A stretch of 42,905 bases of DNA, from positions 1 through 42,905 of the forward strand of contig DYKN01000022.1 in NCBI GenBank assembly GCA_020722575.1. The letters are read 5' to 3'. Numbering within the stretch: position 1 is the stretch's first letter; every line of letters begins with the position of its first letter. The position numbers were made by a program, and so were the translations under genes. The stretch comes from Rikenella microfusus (GTDB lineage Bacteria; Bacteroidota; Bacteroidia; Bacteroidales; VadinHA17). The notes under the pieces were generated by a model. That model saw only the letters and a program-made list of their open reading frames with translations. It was not told the origin of the DNA and searched no databases. Of the stretch, positions 42,864 through 42,905 are shown in pieces.

Positions 42864-42905
42864 ATGGTTTTCTCAAAAATAAATCCTGAAATTTGTACTG
42901 GCTAT
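42864..42905 (+). CDS. Start of a gene that runs off the window
   Basis: An ATG at 42864 opens 14 codons, MVFSKINPEICTGY, to the end of the window. The INPEICTG stretch resembles the first cluster motif of ferredoxin-like proteins, but too little is present to name it. Confidence 0.3.
   Translation, partial: MVFSKINPEICTGY

Overview
The window is a piece of a Bacteroidota chromosome, most likely an anaerobic Bacteroidales-type organism. The signs are a SusC/SusD pair, BamD, Bacteroidota-type RpoZ and NusB, the families DUF5606, DUF3276, DUF4835 and YbbR in their usual gene orders, an alpha-oxoamine synthase of the type found next to sphingolipid genes, and promoter elements of the Bacteroides form TAnnTTTG. 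It is AT-rich, with few Shine-Dalgarno sites.

Layout. 0.2-4.4 kb (minus): housekeeping run nusB, DUF1573, yajC, ybbR, coaE, terB-dnaJ, DUF5606. 4.5-5.5 kb (plus): PUR-type nucleic-acid binder and a DUF456 membrane protein, then argF (minus). 6.7-11.3 kb (plus): lipoprotein, ftsK, a LolA-like carrier and an NlpC/P60 hydrolase, closed by a two-way terminator. 11.4-16.1 kb (minus): susC-susD. 16.2-19.4 kb: ftcD (minus) and an Omp85-type barrel (plus). 19.7-26.8 kb (minus): DUF819 carrier and the envelope/CoA/repair run bamD-rpoZ-coaC-coaB-DUF4835-recN-fabI. 27.0-33.5 kb is looser: the oxoamine synthase, an orphan TorD-type chaperone, two paralogous secreted proteins flanking trxB and tRNA-Pro, a partial tRNA duplication, a GA-rich tandem repeat and an insertion-sequence relic.

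33.6-41.7 kb is the most interesting part. A plus-strand operon encodes a DsrE-like protein, TusA, a free-standing MvhD-like Fe-S protein, a QmoA-like and a QmoB-like flavoprotein, a small winged-helix protein and a QmoC-like membrane subunit (ferredoxin fused to a cytochrome b-type domain). A convergent minus-strand set def-hdrC-hdrB adds soluble HdrC and HdrB. In sulfate reducers Qmo links APS reductase to menaquinone, but no aprAB, sat or dsrAB is present here. My inference is a menaquinone-linked, HdrA-based electron-transfer complex tied to sulfur-carrier proteins, with an unknown partner. Between the two arms lie decayed NifX-like and DUF5320-like genes.

Three reading frames (DUF5606, coaBC and the VOC gene at the right edge) are broken at or next to short A/T runs. 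They may be assembly errors, real lesions or slippage sites; the sequence alone does not say which.
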